This document shows, piece by piece, positions 35,168 to 43,902 of a DNA stretch of 64,000 nucleotides. Origin of the DNA: Streptomyces aureoverticillatus (GTDB lineage: Bacteria; Actinomycetota; Actinomycetes; Streptomycetales; Streptomycetaceae). Location: NCBI RefSeq assembly GCF_014649395.1, contig NZ_BMSY01000020.1:1-64000 (forward strand), given 5' to 3'. The position numbers and the translations under genes are program-made. Under the pieces are notes generated by a model. The model saw only the letters and a program-made list of their open reading frames with translations, did not search any database and had not been told where the DNA came from. Positions within the stretch are counted from its first letter, which is position 1; each line of letters opens with the position of its first letter.

Positions 35168-35674
35168 TCACAGCGCCTGGCACATACAGGCCCGCGGCCA
35201 TCGGTCCAAGCCGTGTGCCGCTTCGCGCTCACGGATCTTCCGCAGACCGGGAGTGAGCCTGCTGTCCTCCATGAGTTGAAAACCACAGCGAGCGTAGTAG
35301 GGGGCGTTCCAGGGGACCTGGGTGAACGTGGTGAGGGTCAGAGCGGGCGCGCCCTCGCTCCTGGCGTGGGCCGCCAGACGGTCCAGTAGCAACCGGCCGA
35401 CACCGCGACGCGCGCTGTCCGGGTGTACCGAGACCTGCTCGACGTGGAGGTTGCCGTCGACGCGGTCGGCGATCAGGTAGGCGACCGGGGCATCGGCGTC
35501 GTCGGCCACGACCCAGGCCAGTCCTGTGTGGTGGTAGCGGGCGAGCTCACCGAGCGGGAGCGGCTCATCCTCGGCGATCTCCGGCATACCGACATCTCGG
35601 AAGCACTGCCCGGCGGCCCTCTCGATGTCTTGGAGGACGGGCAGTTCGTCCAGGCTCACGGCTCGGATGTGCAT
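35168..35674 (-). CDS. GNAT-family N-acetyltransferase
   Basis: A 168-aa GNAT protein. The acetyl-CoA pyrophosphate loop is SVHPDSARRGVGRLLLDRL (R/Q-x-x-G-x-G/A form, here RRGVGR), preceded by strand 4 NLHVEQVSVHP and followed by ALTLTTFTQVPWNAPYYARC, where the Tyr pair after NAPYY is at the usual acid position. The acceptor is unknown; the pattern suits a general small-molecule or protein acetyltransferase. Start ATG at 35672-35674 gives MHIRAVSLDELPVLQ, the normal N-terminus; the extension upstream is not convincing. Confidence 0.88.
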   Translation of the reverse strand: MHIRAVSLDELPVLQDIERAAGQCFRDVGMPEIAEDEPLPLGELARYHHTGLAWVVADDADAPVAYLIADRVDGNLHVEQVSVHPDSARRGVGRLLLDRLAAHARSEGAPALTLTTFTQVPWNAPYYARCGFQLMEDSRLTPGLRKIREREAAHGLDRWPRACMCQAL

Positions 35675-35835
35675 GGACGCATTCTCCACGGCACGCCGGA
35701 AGGCGCCACCGATTAAGCGTGCTGTGACGGCGGTCCACCGGCGGTGCTGCGTGGCACAGGCCCGCATCGACCGGCCCGTGCGTCACTCACCCGATGCCGG
35801 CGGTCACAACAGGGCGAACGTTGTCTGATGCGGCA

Positions 35836-36690
35836 TTAGTTCCGGTACCGTTCGGGCTTCGGTGAGCGTGACATCAGGAGGTCCGCGGCATCGCGCGCTG
35901 TGTACCTTCCTTCCACGATGTCGACGACCACCGCCGTGATGGGCATCTCCACCCCGCGACGGTGAGCAAGAGCGAGCAGCGCCCCGGCGGACTTCACGCC
36001 TTCGGCGGTCTGGGAGGTGGCGGTGGTTGCCTGAGCGATCGTCATGCCCTGGCCCAGATGGTGGCCGAAGGTGCGGTTTCAGGAGAGTGGTGAGCTGCAG
36101 GTGGCTACGAGGTCCCCGACGCCGGCGAGGCCGGAGAACGTCAGGGGGTCGGCGCCGAACACCTGGCCGTCGGTGTTGGTGTAGGGACGGAAGTACCCGG
36201 TCTGGGAGGCCTCCTGGAGCTGTTCGGCTGTCTTCTCATCCGGGGCGGCGATGACGGGGGCCGCCGGCTGGCGTGCTGCGCTTTCGCGGGCGAGGTTGGG
36301 GCCGGAGAGCACTGCGACGCGTGCCGGGGGGACTTCGGTGACCTGTGTGATGACCTCGCTCATGCGTAGTCCAGTGCTGGTCTCGACGCCCTTCATCAGG
36401 CTGACGACCAGGGTGTCGGCACCGATGTGTGGTGCCCAGCCGGTGAGGTTCGCACGCAGGGTCTGCGCGGGAATGGAGATCACGGCGACATCAGCCTCGG
36501 CCAAGGCAACGGCGGGGTCGCTCGTCGCCTTCAGGCTGGGCAGCAGGGGGGTGCCCGGCAGGTAGTCGGGATTCTCGTGTCGTGTGTTGATCGCGTCCGC
36601 GATCTCCTTGCGGCGGGCGTGGACGACGACGTCGTTGCCGGCGTCCGCGAGCACCATGGCGTGGGTGGTGCCCCATGATCCGGCCGACGA
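35836..36690 (-). pseudogene. gpsA: Glycerol-3-phosphate dehydrogenase, disrupted
   Basis: Fragments of NAD(P)-dependent glycerol-3-phosphate dehydrogenase lie in order: SAGSWGTTHAMVLADAG (dinucleotide loop, initiating codons lost), VVSLMKGVETSTGLRMSEV, VAVLSGPNLARE, then a jump from YTNTD to GADPLTFSGLAGVGDLVATC that deletes roughly 50 residues including the catalytic-lysine region, then an in-frame TGA at 36079-36081 right after SSPLS, then NRTFGH through MSRSPKPERYRN to 35836. The TGA most likely replaced an Arg codon (CGA to TGA). A real gpsA elsewhere in the genome must be assumed. Confidence 0.8.
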
Positions 36691-36893
36691 TACGGGGCCG
36701 GAGCCCGAACTGCTCTGGACCACCGTCGAGCACAAGGTTGACGCGGCCATGGTGCTCCCCCCCCTTCGCCTACCAGGACGTGCCCGTCGGCGCCTACACC
36801 ATCACCGCCGAACTGCCCGCCGCCGTCGACCGTGCCCTCACTAGGCGAGCGACTGCCATGGCACCAACCACAGCTCAAACACTCAAGATCGCC
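36691..36893 (+). pseudogene. Remnant of an exported domain, frameshifted in a C-run
   Basis: The plus strand reads PEPELLWTTVEHKVDAAMVL up to a run of eight C (about 36755-36762) and then, one frame over, FAYQDVPVGAYTITAELPAA. Joined, they resemble an extracellular beta-sandwich (Cna-B-like VPVGAYTIT motif). There is no start and no family end. Low confidence; it abuts the truncated end of the gpsA relic. Confidence 0.3.
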
Positions 36894-36935
36894 TAGCAGC
36901 ACCCAAGATGTGACCCAGCTCACTCACACGCCGGA

Positions 36936-36986
36936 TATACGCAACCGTACATTCGGCCTACCTTCGTCTTATACGCAAGCGTATAA
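36936..36986. promoter_or_regulatory. Second pair of TATACG-type operators
   Basis: TATACGCAACCGTACA (36936-36951) and TTATACGCAAGCGTATAA (36969-36986, perfect 8-bp arms) have centres 34 bp apart, exactly the spacing of the operators at 31227-31276. They lie 47 bases before the DUF2867 paralog at 37033. No TetR gene is adjacent. Confidence 0.75.
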
Positions 36987-37032
36987 CGGGGATGGCAGAC
37001 GGTGTCCCGAGGCAGGAAAGGCGGCAACAGCC

Positions 37033-37422
37033 ATGAAACTTCCCCGCACCTCCTCCACCGATCAACCGTGGCGGATCCACACGCTCACCCGCGACTTCAA
37101 GACCGAGGACGTGTGGTCGTACCGCGCCCCCGGCGCCGGTTCTGACGACTTCCCCGTGATGCTCGCCGCGATGCGGACGGGCCGCGAGACCGTCCACACC
37201 CTCATGCGCCTGGGACGGGAGCCATCCGGCGACGGCACCAGCGATCACGAACTGCGCACGGCGGTCCTGGTCAAGCCCAACGGCCGGTTCGGACAGCTGC
37301 ACATGGCCTTCATCGCACCGTTCCGCTACCTGATCGTCCACCCGGCGCCGACCCGCCAGTGGGAGCGCGCGTGGCGGGACCGCGCGCTTCTGCTCCCCGA
37401 GGGCACCAGCCCTCAATCATGA
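37033..37422 (+). CDS. DUF2867 paralog with internal in-frame deletion
   Basis: A 129-aa protein whose first ~48 residues (PWRIHTLTRDFKTEDVWSYR, PGAGSDDFPVMLAAM) and last ~75 residues (ELRTAVLVKPNGRFGQLHMA, FRYLIVHPAPTRQWERAW) match the full-length protein at 30408-31070, while about 80 central residues are missing in frame. The lost core includes the LFGWDK region, so normal function is doubtful although the frame is intact. It overlaps the next gene's first ATG by ATGA. It has its own TATACG operator pair, implying control by the TetR protein at 31307. Confidence 0.65.
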   Translation: MKLPRTSSTDQPWRIHTLTRDFKTEDVWSYRAPGAGSDDFPVMLAAMRTGRETVHTLMRLGREPSGDGTSDHELRTAVLVKPNGRFGQLHMAFIAPFRYLIVHPAPTRQWERAWRDRALLLPEGTSPQS

Positions 37423-37445
37423 TCCCCGCGAGCGGAGGCAGGCAG

Positions 37446-37898
37446 ATGGTCAGGACCGTGGTTCCCGCAACATTGGCGACCGTCCTAGGAGGACTCGGCT
37501 GCCTCCACTTCGTCTGGATATTCACCCCCTGGCCACTGCCGGACGTGGAGACGTTCTACAGGGTCATCGGCGGCGTGGACAGCAACGAGACACCGTCCGC
37601 CGTGCCCACCGCACTGGTGGGCACGGCGCTCATCGGCGGCGCCGTGCTCACTCTCATGGTCAACGAGAACATTCCCGGGATCGGCCCGGAGTGGTTGCGC
37701 CGCCTCGGCATCTACGGCCTGTCCGGCGTCATGTTCCTGCGCGGCCTGGGTGGTTACTCCATGAACTCGGGCGCCACCAGTGAGTTCCAGACGTGGAACT
37801 CCGCCCTGTACTCGCCGCTGTGCATCGGGCTCGGCCTCCTCGCCGGGACCGTCGGGCTGGCCGCGACCCGGCGCGCCCGCCGCACCCCTCCCCCGTAG
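37446..37898 (+). CDS. DUF3995 membrane protein
   Basis: A 150-aa protein with four membrane helices. It begins MVRTVVPATLATVLGGLGCL and continues HFVWIFTPWPLPD, the DUF3995 signature, with MFLRGLGGYSMNS in the third helix region. Function unknown; these proteins often accompany small TetR- or sigma-regulated operons. GGAGG sits 7 bases before the ATG at 37446; an alternative ATG at 37419 overlaps the DUF2867 stop. In the other copy of the operon the second gene is a different four-helix protein (DUF6463-like). Confidence 0.75.
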   Translation: MVRTVVPATLATVLGGLGCLHFVWIFTPWPLPDVETFYRVIGGVDSNETPSAVPTALVGTALIGGAVLTLMVNENIPGIGPEWLRRLGIYGLSGVMFLRGLGGYSMNSGATSEFQTWNSALYSPLCIGLGLLAGTVGLAATRRARRTPPP

Positions 37899-37949
37899 AG
37901 CGTGATCGACACCCCCTCGCGCTGACGCGCCCCACACAGGACACTTGGC

Positions 37950-38321
37950 TCATGCGCCTCCGCTGAACGCGCTCTTGAACCAGCCCCCAGCCGTGAGCTG
38001 AGCGTTGATCGGCGCGTGTTCCAGCAGCCCGGCCAGCGCGGCGCGATCGGCCGGGCCCAGTACCTTCGCCGGGCGCCCGGGACGCGGGGCATCGGGCAGC
38101 ACAGCGACCCCGCCGTCCTCGAAGCGGTGGACCGCGGCGCGGACCGTGACCGGGTTGCACTCCAGCAGGTCGGCGACCTCGGGCACGGTCTTGCAGCGAC
38201 CCAGCAGCCGGATGCACTCCAGGCGTTGCCGGGTGCAGCGCGTCAGGTCCCGCCGCGCCAGCAGTACATGCAGGCCACGGCACTGATCGGCAGTCAGCTC
38301 GACGCGGAGGAACTTCGGCAT
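37950..38321 (-). pseudogene. IS630-type transposase N-terminal relic
   Basis: The first ~105 residues are the helix-turn-helix region of an IS630-type transposase: MPKFLRVELTADQCRGLHVL, RCTRQRLECIRLLGRCKTVP, EVADLLECNPVTVRAAVHRF and GVAVLPDAPRPGRPAKVL. The catalytic DDE half is missing: after AALAGLLEHAP the frame degenerates and ends FKSAFSGGA. Only the DNA-binding portion remains. Confidence 0.75.
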
Positions 38322-38525
38322 GGTGTCCCTCCCGCAGGACACCAATGCAAGCCGCAACCAACTTCACCAGGTCCGATCAGGAGTTTCAGGTAGATACGGG
38401 TTGACCAGAAGGAACGCGGTCCGGCGGTCGTATCCAGGGTGGCGAAGTCAGTGGAGGCCTGCTCGATCACCTCTGGGTAGACCTCTCGCTGGGCATGCTC
38501 GGCCAGTGCCCGGCCTGACGTGCGG

Positions 38526-39128
38526 TCAGGACTGGTCCAAGGCCCGTTCGATCGCTCGGCGGGCCCGGCCCGCGGCCGCCCGGTCATGCTGGAGCTGCAT
38601 GGCCGCGTTCAGTGCCAGCCCGGCGGCGACGATCTCGAACAGCGCCTGGTCGACGTCGAACCCGGCGGGCAGCTCGCCGCTCTCCACCGCCGCGATCAGG
38701 TCCGCCCGCAGCTGTTCCCGCCAGCGCGACCACACCTCGGCCACCGCGTCGCGGACCCGGCCGGGGCGGCCGTCGTACTCGGTGAGCGCCGCGGTCATCA
38801 GGCAACCGCCCGGCAGCAGCGGCGCTTCCAGATAGCCCACGGAGTTGGCGCACACCGCGCGCAGCCGCCGCAGACCCGGCGGCTCGGCCAGAGCGGGCTC
38901 GACCACCCGGTGCCAGAAGTCCACGAACGCCTTGTCCAGCGTGGAGATCTGCAGCGTCTCCTTGGTGCCGAAGTGCTTGTGCACCCCGGACTTGCTCATC
39001 TCCAGCTCCTCGGCGAGCCGGCCGATGGTGATGCCGTCCAGCCCTTCCTCGGAGGCGATCTCGGCGGCACGGCCGAGGATCCGGCCCCTGGTGGCCTGCG
39101 CTTCGGCTGCTGAGCGTCGTGGTGACAT
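38526..39128 (-). CDS. TetR-family repressor
   Basis: A 200-aa TetR protein with HTH GITIGRLAEELEMSKSGVHK at residues ~34-53 and a TetR_C_16-like ligand domain (PLLPGGCLMTAALTEYDGRP, with one Cys). It is divergent from the metal-dependent hydrolase at 39221 with repeated dyads between them, so it likely represses that gene and itself. Start ATG 39126-39128 (MSPRRSAAEAQATRGRIL). Confidence 0.9.
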   Translation of the reverse strand: MSPRRSAAEAQATRGRILGRAAEIASEEGLDGITIGRLAEELEMSKSGVHKHFGTKETLQISTLDKAFVDFWHRVVEPALAEPPGLRRLRAVCANSVGYLEAPLLPGGCLMTAALTEYDGRPGRVRDAVAEVWSRWREQLRADLIAAVESGELPAGFDVDQALFEIVAAGLALNAAMQLQHDRAAAGRARRAIERALDQS

Positions 39129-39137
39129 GCGATGAGG

Positions 39138-39184
39138 ATAGCGTACGCGCGTTCGCTATTGTTTTAGTGAACGTCCGTACGCTA
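39138..39184. promoter_or_regulatory. Duplicated TetR operator
   Basis: Two related dyads occupy the 92-bp divergent gap: TAGCGTACGCGCGTTCGCTA (39139-39158) and TAGTGAACGTCCGTACGCTA (39165-39184). Each has TAGyG/CGCTA outer arms and GTAC or GAAC inner arms; starts are 26 bp apart. Both overlap likely promoter positions for the two genes. Confidence 0.65.
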
Positions 39185-39220
39185 ACTTCCGCGGCAACCA
39201 TCGCGACGAAGGAGTGCAGG

Positions 39221-40003
39221 ATGCGGGTGCGACGACTGGGCTGGGCCGGACTGGAGATCGAGGCGGGCGGCGAGCGACTGGTGATCGACTATGTGCGGGA
39301 CCTCTCACCGCTGTTCACGGGGTGGAAGCCCGGCGAGGGGCTTGCGGTGCCGAGCGGGAAGGCCACCGCCGCACTGGTGACCCACCTGCACCGGGACCAC
39401 ACCGACGCGTCCGCGCTCGCGGACGTACTGACGCCGGGCGCGCCGGTGCTGCGACCGGCACCCGGTCACGGCGACGACGTGGACAACGTGACGACGTTGC
39501 CAGCCGAGCGCGAGCTGACTCTGCACCGGCTGGCTGCCGAGGTCGTGGATGCCTGGTCCACCCGCGAACTCGGGCCGTTCCGCGTCACCGCCGTCCCCTC
39601 CGTCGACGGGCTGGGCGACCCGCAGCTGAACTGGGTGGTGCAGGCCGACGGGCAGCGGGTCTTCCACGGCGGCGACACCATGTTCCACGGCTACTGGTGG
39701 CTCATCGCGCGCCGGTTCAGCCCGTTCGACGCGGTGTTCCTGCCCGCCAACGGCGCGGTGGTCGACGCGCCGCACCTGCAGCCGCCGAGCCCGCTGCCCG
39801 CTGCGATGGACCCGAGGCAGGCCGCCGCGGCCGCGGAGATCCTCAACGCCCGGTACGCAGTGCCGATGCACTACGAGGCGGAGCAGCCGGACAAGATCGC
39901 GGGCTACGTCGAGGTCTCCGACCCGGAGAACGAGTTCCGCACGCACGCCGGACGGCGCGCACACGTGCTGGCCGTCGGGGAATGGCTGGACCTGGCCACA
40001 TGA
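39221..40003 (+). CDS. MBL-fold (beta-lactamase-like) metallohydrolase
   Basis: A 260-aa UlaG/ComEC-like metallo-beta-lactamase fold protein. The zinc motif THLHRDHTDA gives His55, His57, Asp59 and His60; further ligands are in FHGGDTMFHG and the late VPMHYEA. It begins MRVRRLGWAGLEIEAGGERL, typical of the family members that act on phosphoesters, lactones or N-acyl compounds. Substrate unknown. AAGGAG precedes the ATG. Its divergent TetR partner suggests induction by its substrate. Confidence 0.88.
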   Translation: MRVRRLGWAGLEIEAGGERLVIDYVRDLSPLFTGWKPGEGLAVPSGKATAALVTHLHRDHTDASALADVLTPGAPVLRPAPGHGDDVDNVTTLPAERELTLHRLAAEVVDAWSTRELGPFRVTAVPSVDGLGDPQLNWVVQADGQRVFHGGDTMFHGYWWLIARRFSPFDAVFLPANGAVVDAPHLQPPSPLPAAMDPRQAAAAAEILNARYAVPMHYEAEQPDKIAGYVEVSDPENEFRTHAGRRAHVLAVGEWLDLAT

Positions 40004-40082
40004 CCGCAAACTCCGCCGCGCCAACGGGCTCAGGCAGCAACGGGACGTATGCATGTCCGATGCGCACGGAGGAGACCACGGC

Positions 40083-40574
40083 TCAGCGTCCGGTGGCGCC
40101 GTCGATGAGTTCGCGGAGGATGTCTGCGTGACCTGCGTGGCGGCCGGTTTCCTCGATCATGTGGGTGAGCGCCCAGCGAACGCTCGGCGACGAGCCTGGA
40201 CGCCCCGGCCGGTGGAGCGGTGCGCCGAGATCGGTGCATTCGTCGAGAACCTTGTTCGCACGGTCGACGGTTGCCCGGTAGCGGGCGACGACGTCGGCGA
40301 CGCTGTCCTCAGGAGCAGGCCGGAAGGTCGCTTGCCAGTCAGTGGTCCGTTCGCCGAGAAATGTCGCTCTCTCGACGGCGATCAGATGGTTGAGCAGGCC
40401 GAGCAAGGTCGTGCCCGAGGGCACCGCTGATGTCCGGACCTGAGGTTCCGCGGCTCCGTCGACCTTCGTGGCGATCGAGGCACGCAGATAGTCGAGGAAC
40501 CCACGCAGGACGTCGGCTTCGCTGTTCGCGGTGCGGGGCGGAGGGGTGTCCTTGCGGCGGGAGGAGCTGGGCAT
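40083..40574 (-). CDS. DinB/DUF664 family (mycothiol-type) protein
   Basis: A 163-aa four-helix protein. GTTLLGLLNHLIAVERATFL and a C-terminal WALTHMIEETGRHAGHADIL, with the triad of metal-binding histidines in LNHL, THMIEE and GRHAGH, match the DUF664 branch of the DinB superfamily. Relatives use mycothiol or bacillithiol to detoxify electrophiles. The final helix ILRELIDGATGR is standard. Single gene, convergent with the MBL-fold gene. Confidence 0.88.
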   Translation of the reverse strand: MPSSSRRKDTPPPRTANSEADVLRGFLDYLRASIATKVDGAAEPQVRTSAVPSGTTLLGLLNHLIAVERATFLGERTTDWQATFRPAPEDSVADVVARYRATVDRANKVLDECTDLGAPLHRPGRPGSSPSVRWALTHMIEETGRHAGHADILRELIDGATGR

Positions 40575-40698
40575 CGCGTTCGCCTTTCGGTTTACGTGTG
40601 GTCCGTCTCGGCCTTCGGTTTACATGTGGTCAGTCTCGGCCGACATGCCGCGAAGACGGAGCAACCTTTGCCGTTTCGGCAAGTTGCCCCCCCTCCCG

Positions 40699-40851
40699 TC
40701 AGCGGCTGCGCAGCATGAGCAGCAACAGAGTCACCGCGGCGATGCCGACCAGCAGCGCGGTTCCGAGCGACGGCCTCTCGAAGGCGACGTACGTGACACC
40801 TCCACCTACCGCCAGCACCAGCACCGTCTCGGAGTCCAGACGACCATTCAT
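40699..40851 (-). CDS. Small membrane protein, 50 aa
   Basis: Below the usual gene-length cut-off but plausible: MNGRLDSETVLVLAVGGGVT, then two hydrophobic segments and the end LLLMLRSR. GAGGGGAACG lies 3-12 bases before the ATG. No family assigned. It lies just downstream of a hairpin terminator and so should have its own promoter, or it depends on read-through from the PIG-L gene. Confidence 0.5.
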   Translation of the reverse strand: MNGRLDSETVLVLAVGGGVTYVAFERPSLGTALLVGIAAVTLLLLMLRSR

Positions 40852-40884
40852 GGGCTCGTTCCCCTCTCCACTCTCAACGAAAGG

Positions 40885-40905
40885 GGGACCCCTCCTTGGG
40901 GTCCC
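40885..40905 (-). terminator. Hairpin downstream of the PIG-L gene
   Basis: GGGACCCC (40885-40892) and GGGGTCCC (40898-40905) form an 8-bp stem with a 5-base loop, about 70 bases after the deacetylase stop on the minus strand. The strand leaves the stem into CCTTTCGTT. Confidence 0.6.
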
Positions 40906-40975
40906 TCGGAGAGGGAGAGCGCCGCGGGACTTGGCCCTTACGCGGGTTCTGCAAGATTCTTTTCGGTGATGCCGG

Positions 40976-41731
40976 TCAGAGGTCCGTTCGGATGGGGCCC
41001 GTGGCGTGCGGGTCGCGGCGGATGTACCACTCGGTGGACAGCAACCTCGCCCGCTCGGCGGGTGCAAGGCTCGCGAGCCACCCCGGAAGGGCTCCCCGCT
41101 CCACCTCACTGCGGTGCGCCAGGATGGCGCTGATCTTCTGGTCGATCCAGGGGCCGACGTCGACCGTCGCGGTGACCGACTCGTCCGGGACGCTGTACAT
41201 CGTCCTGTCCCGAAGGACCAGGCTCTGGCCCAACATCCGCGCGAAGGAGTGCGGGTGTGTGGCCAGGTAGAGGGAGCTCGGCTGCCAGGGTGCGCCGGCG
41301 TCCGGGTAGAGCTGGTCCAGCGCGGCGGCCTGGAAGGCGAGCGTGGTGACCCGGTGGGTGTGGACGTGGTCCGGGTGCCCGGTCAGGCCGCCATAGGCGT
41401 CATGGGTGACGACGATGTCCGGGCGGAACTGCCTGATGTGCACGACCAGCCGTTGGACCGCCTCGTCCAGTGGCGCGTCCACGAAGCGGGCGCTGCCCGG
41501 TGCCGACTCCGGCACCCGCGCATCGGCGTAGCCGAGCAACCGCGGCCCGTCGGCGCCGAGAATGCGGAGCGCGTCGGCCAGCTCCGCCGCGCGCTGTGTC
41601 TCCGGTTCCCAGGTCGCCGTGACGACCGCGGTGCGGGCTCCCCCAGCCGCGTGACGGGCCAGTACTCCACCCGCCGACAGAGACTCGTCGTCCGGATGCG
41701 CGAATACCGCGAGGAGGCTCGGCAAGGTCAT
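40976..41731 (-). CDS. PIG-L family deacetylase (MshB/Mca-like)
   Basis: A 251-aa zinc deacetylase. AHPDDE at residues 11-16 supplies the His/Asp/Asp zinc and catalytic residues, and GHPDHVHTH at 118-126 supplies the third zinc His and the family's second motif. WEPETQRAAELADALRILGA matches MshB/Mca relatives, which deacetylate GlcNAc-inositol or cleave mycothiol S-conjugates. Which of these, or another N-acetyl sugar, cannot be decided. The ATG at 41731 gives MTLPSLLAVFAHPDDE, the normal start; the long in-frame extension is Cys/Arg-rich noise. Confidence 0.9.
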   Translation of the reverse strand: MTLPSLLAVFAHPDDESLSAGGVLARHAAGGARTAVVTATWEPETQRAAELADALRILGADGPRLLGYADARVPESAPGSARFVDAPLDEAVQRLVVHIRQFRPDIVVTHDAYGGLTGHPDHVHTHRVTTLAFQAAALDQLYPDAGAPWQPSSLYLATHPHSFARMLGQSLVLRDRTMYSVPDESVTATVDVGPWIDQKISAILAHRSEVERGALPGWLASLAPAERARLLSTEWYIRRDPHATGPIRTDL

Positions 41732-42089
41732 GAGTGAGTGCGCCTTTCCGTACAACGCTTTACGCGCCTTCCGTGCTTTCCGTACATGGTCGCCCAGTCC
41801 GCATGGCCAGTTGGTGACACAGGCGGGGCAGGCCGCCTTCGACACCGAGGCCGACGAGGCTCGGCACGACGGCGGTGTCCGATGCGGCGTCTGCTGAATC
41901 CCCGCACCACGCAGGCACCCGCAGATCAGCGGCCTGCGTGAAGGGCCCCCGCGACTCCTGCACCCCACACCTGACCAACCGCCACACAGGGCACAAGATC
42001 GGACAGAAGTTACTTTTAGGTATGCCGTGACTTCCCACGCGGGCGGCAGTAGAACTCGTTTCAATCAAGCCAAACGTGAGGAAGGTCAC
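41732..42089. other. 358-bp divergent intergenic region
   Basis: It separates the PIG-L gene and the cholesterol oxidase gene and should hold both promoters. No gene fits here. The usual Streptomyces arrangement of a cytochrome P450 gene (choP) before the oxidase is not seen. Confidence 0.5.
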
Positions 42090-43712
42090 ATGAGCGCTAC
42101 ACCCATGCACAATGCGCCACCTGACAGGTTGTCACGTCGAAGATTCATTGCTGGAACGAGTTCCATTCTTGGTACCGTCGCACTCGCCTCACAGGCGCTT
42201 CCGGCCCGGGCGGTCGACATCGACGCCGTCCGCGTGCCCGCCCTGGTGATCGGCACCGGATACGGCGGCTCCGTCGCCGCCCTGCGGCTCGCCGAAGCGG
42301 GCGTAGACGTGCACATGGTCGAGATGGGCATGGCTTGGGACACTCCGGGCTCCGACGGCAAGATCTTCGCCAACACCACGAGCCCGGACATCCGTTCCTA
42401 CTGGCTCCGCACCAAGACCAAGCAGCCCCTCAGCAACTTCCTCGGCTTCCCGCTCGACAAGGACGTCCCGCGCCACACCGGGATCCTGGACGCCGAGGAG
42501 TTCGGCGGCATCATCGTCTACCAGGGCCGCGGCGTGGGCGGCGGCTCACTGGTCAACGGCGGCATGGCGGTCACGCCGAAGCGCGAGAACTTCGGCGCCG
42601 TGCTGCCCACGGTCGAAGCGGCCGAGATGTACGGGACGTACTACCCGCGCGCCAACGCGGGCCTCGGAGTGAGCACCATCGACCCGGCCTGGTTCGAGAC
42701 GGCCGAGTGTTATCGGTACGCCCGGGTCGGCCGCAAACACGCGCAGCGCTCCGGCTTCCCGTTCGTCTTCGTACCCGATGTGTACGACTGGGACTACATG
42801 AAGCGCGAAGCCGCGGGCACCGCCACCAAGTCGGCCCTCGCGGGCGAGATCCTCTACGGCAACAACCACGGCAAGAAGTCGCTGCAGCAGACCTACCTCG
42901 CCCGCGCCAGGGCCACCGGCCGAGTCACCATCTCGCCGCTGCACAAGGTCACTTCGGTTGCCCCGGCGGCCGGGGGCGGCTACACGGTCACGGTCGAGCA
43001 GATCGACACCAGCGGGGACACCACCGCCACCAAGGCCATGACGGCCGACAAGGTGTTCTTCGCCGCGGGCAGCGTCGGCACCAGCAAGCTCCTGGTCAGG
43101 CTGAAGGCCACCGGTGCGCTCCCCCGCCTCAACGGCGAGGTCGGCAAGGGCTGGGGCGACAACGGCAACGTCATGTGCGGGCGCGCCAACCACATGTGGG
43201 ACGCGACCGGCAAGCTCCAGTCGTCCATCCCCACGGCCGGCATCGACAACTGGGCCGCGGGCGGCGCCTTCGCCGAGGTGGCACCGCTGCCGACCGGGAT
43301 CGAGACGTACGCCTCGTTCTATCTGTCGATCACCAGGAACCCGCACCGCGCCCAGTTCTCCTGGAACGCGGCGACGGGACGGGTCGAACTGAACTGGCAG
43401 ACCGCGTGGAAGCAGCCGTCGATCGACGCCGCCAAGACGATCTTCGACAAGATCAACGCCAAGGAGGGGACGATCTACCGCACCGACCTCTTCGGCACGT
43501 ACAAGATCTGGGGAGATCACCTCACGTACCATCCGCTCGGCGGCGCCGTCCTCGACAAGGCCACCGACAACTACGGTCGTCTGCACGGCCATCCGGGCCT
43601 TTACGTCATCGACGGCGCGCTGATTCCCGGCAACACCAGCGTCAACCCGTTCGTCACCATCACGGCGCTCGCCGAGCGGAACATCGAGAAGATCGTCGCG
43701 ACTGATCTGTGA
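42090..43712 (+). CDS. choA: Secreted cholesterol oxidase
   Basis: A 540-aa FAD enzyme of the GMC-like cholesterol oxidase family. A twin-arginine signal (SRRRFIAGTSS) precedes cleavage near LPARA. The FAD loop is GTGYGG (55-60). Catalytic residues line up with the Streptomyces SA-COO enzyme: Glu396 in FAEVAP, His481 in TYHPLGG and Asn519 in NTSVNPFV, with the 38-residue His-Asn spacing conserved. It oxidises and isomerises 3-beta-hydroxysterols to cholest-4-en-3-one and is exported folded with FAD. GAGGAAGG precedes the ATG. It is monocistronic here. Confidence 0.93.
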   Translation: MSATPMHNAPPDRLSRRRFIAGTSSILGTVALASQALPARAVDIDAVRVPALVIGTGYGGSVAALRLAEAGVDVHMVEMGMAWDTPGSDGKIFANTTSPDIRSYWLRTKTKQPLSNFLGFPLDKDVPRHTGILDAEEFGGIIVYQGRGVGGGSLVNGGMAVTPKRENFGAVLPTVEAAEMYGTYYPRANAGLGVSTIDPAWFETAECYRYARVGRKHAQRSGFPFVFVPDVYDWDYMKREAAGTATKSALAGEILYGNNHGKKSLQQTYLARARATGRVTISPLHKVTSVAPAAGGGYTVTVEQIDTSGDTTATKAMTADKVFFAAGSVGTSKLLVRLKATGALPRLNGEVGKGWGDNGNVMCGRANHMWDATGKLQSSIPTAGIDNWAAGGAFAEVAPLPTGIETYASFYLSITRNPHRAQFSWNAATGRVELNWQTAWKQPSIDAAKTIFDKINAKEGTIYRTDLFGTYKIWGDHLTYHPLGGAVLDKATDNYGRLHGHPGLYVIDGALIPGNTSVNPFVTITALAERNIEKIVATDL

Positions 43713-43902
43713 ACCGCGCGCCTGTCCACGTTCCCTTCCGCGCCTGCCCACGTGCCTTGCCGTGTCTGTCCTGGACGGTCAAGGAGGCGACCGACGGGTC
43801 TCGTGACCGGGAGCCGTCCGCGTCCACCCCTTCCAGTCGCTCGACGAGAAGAACTCCCTGGGCATCAAGGGACCGGTCGAGCGCAGGCCCCGGCTGTGCT
43901 CG

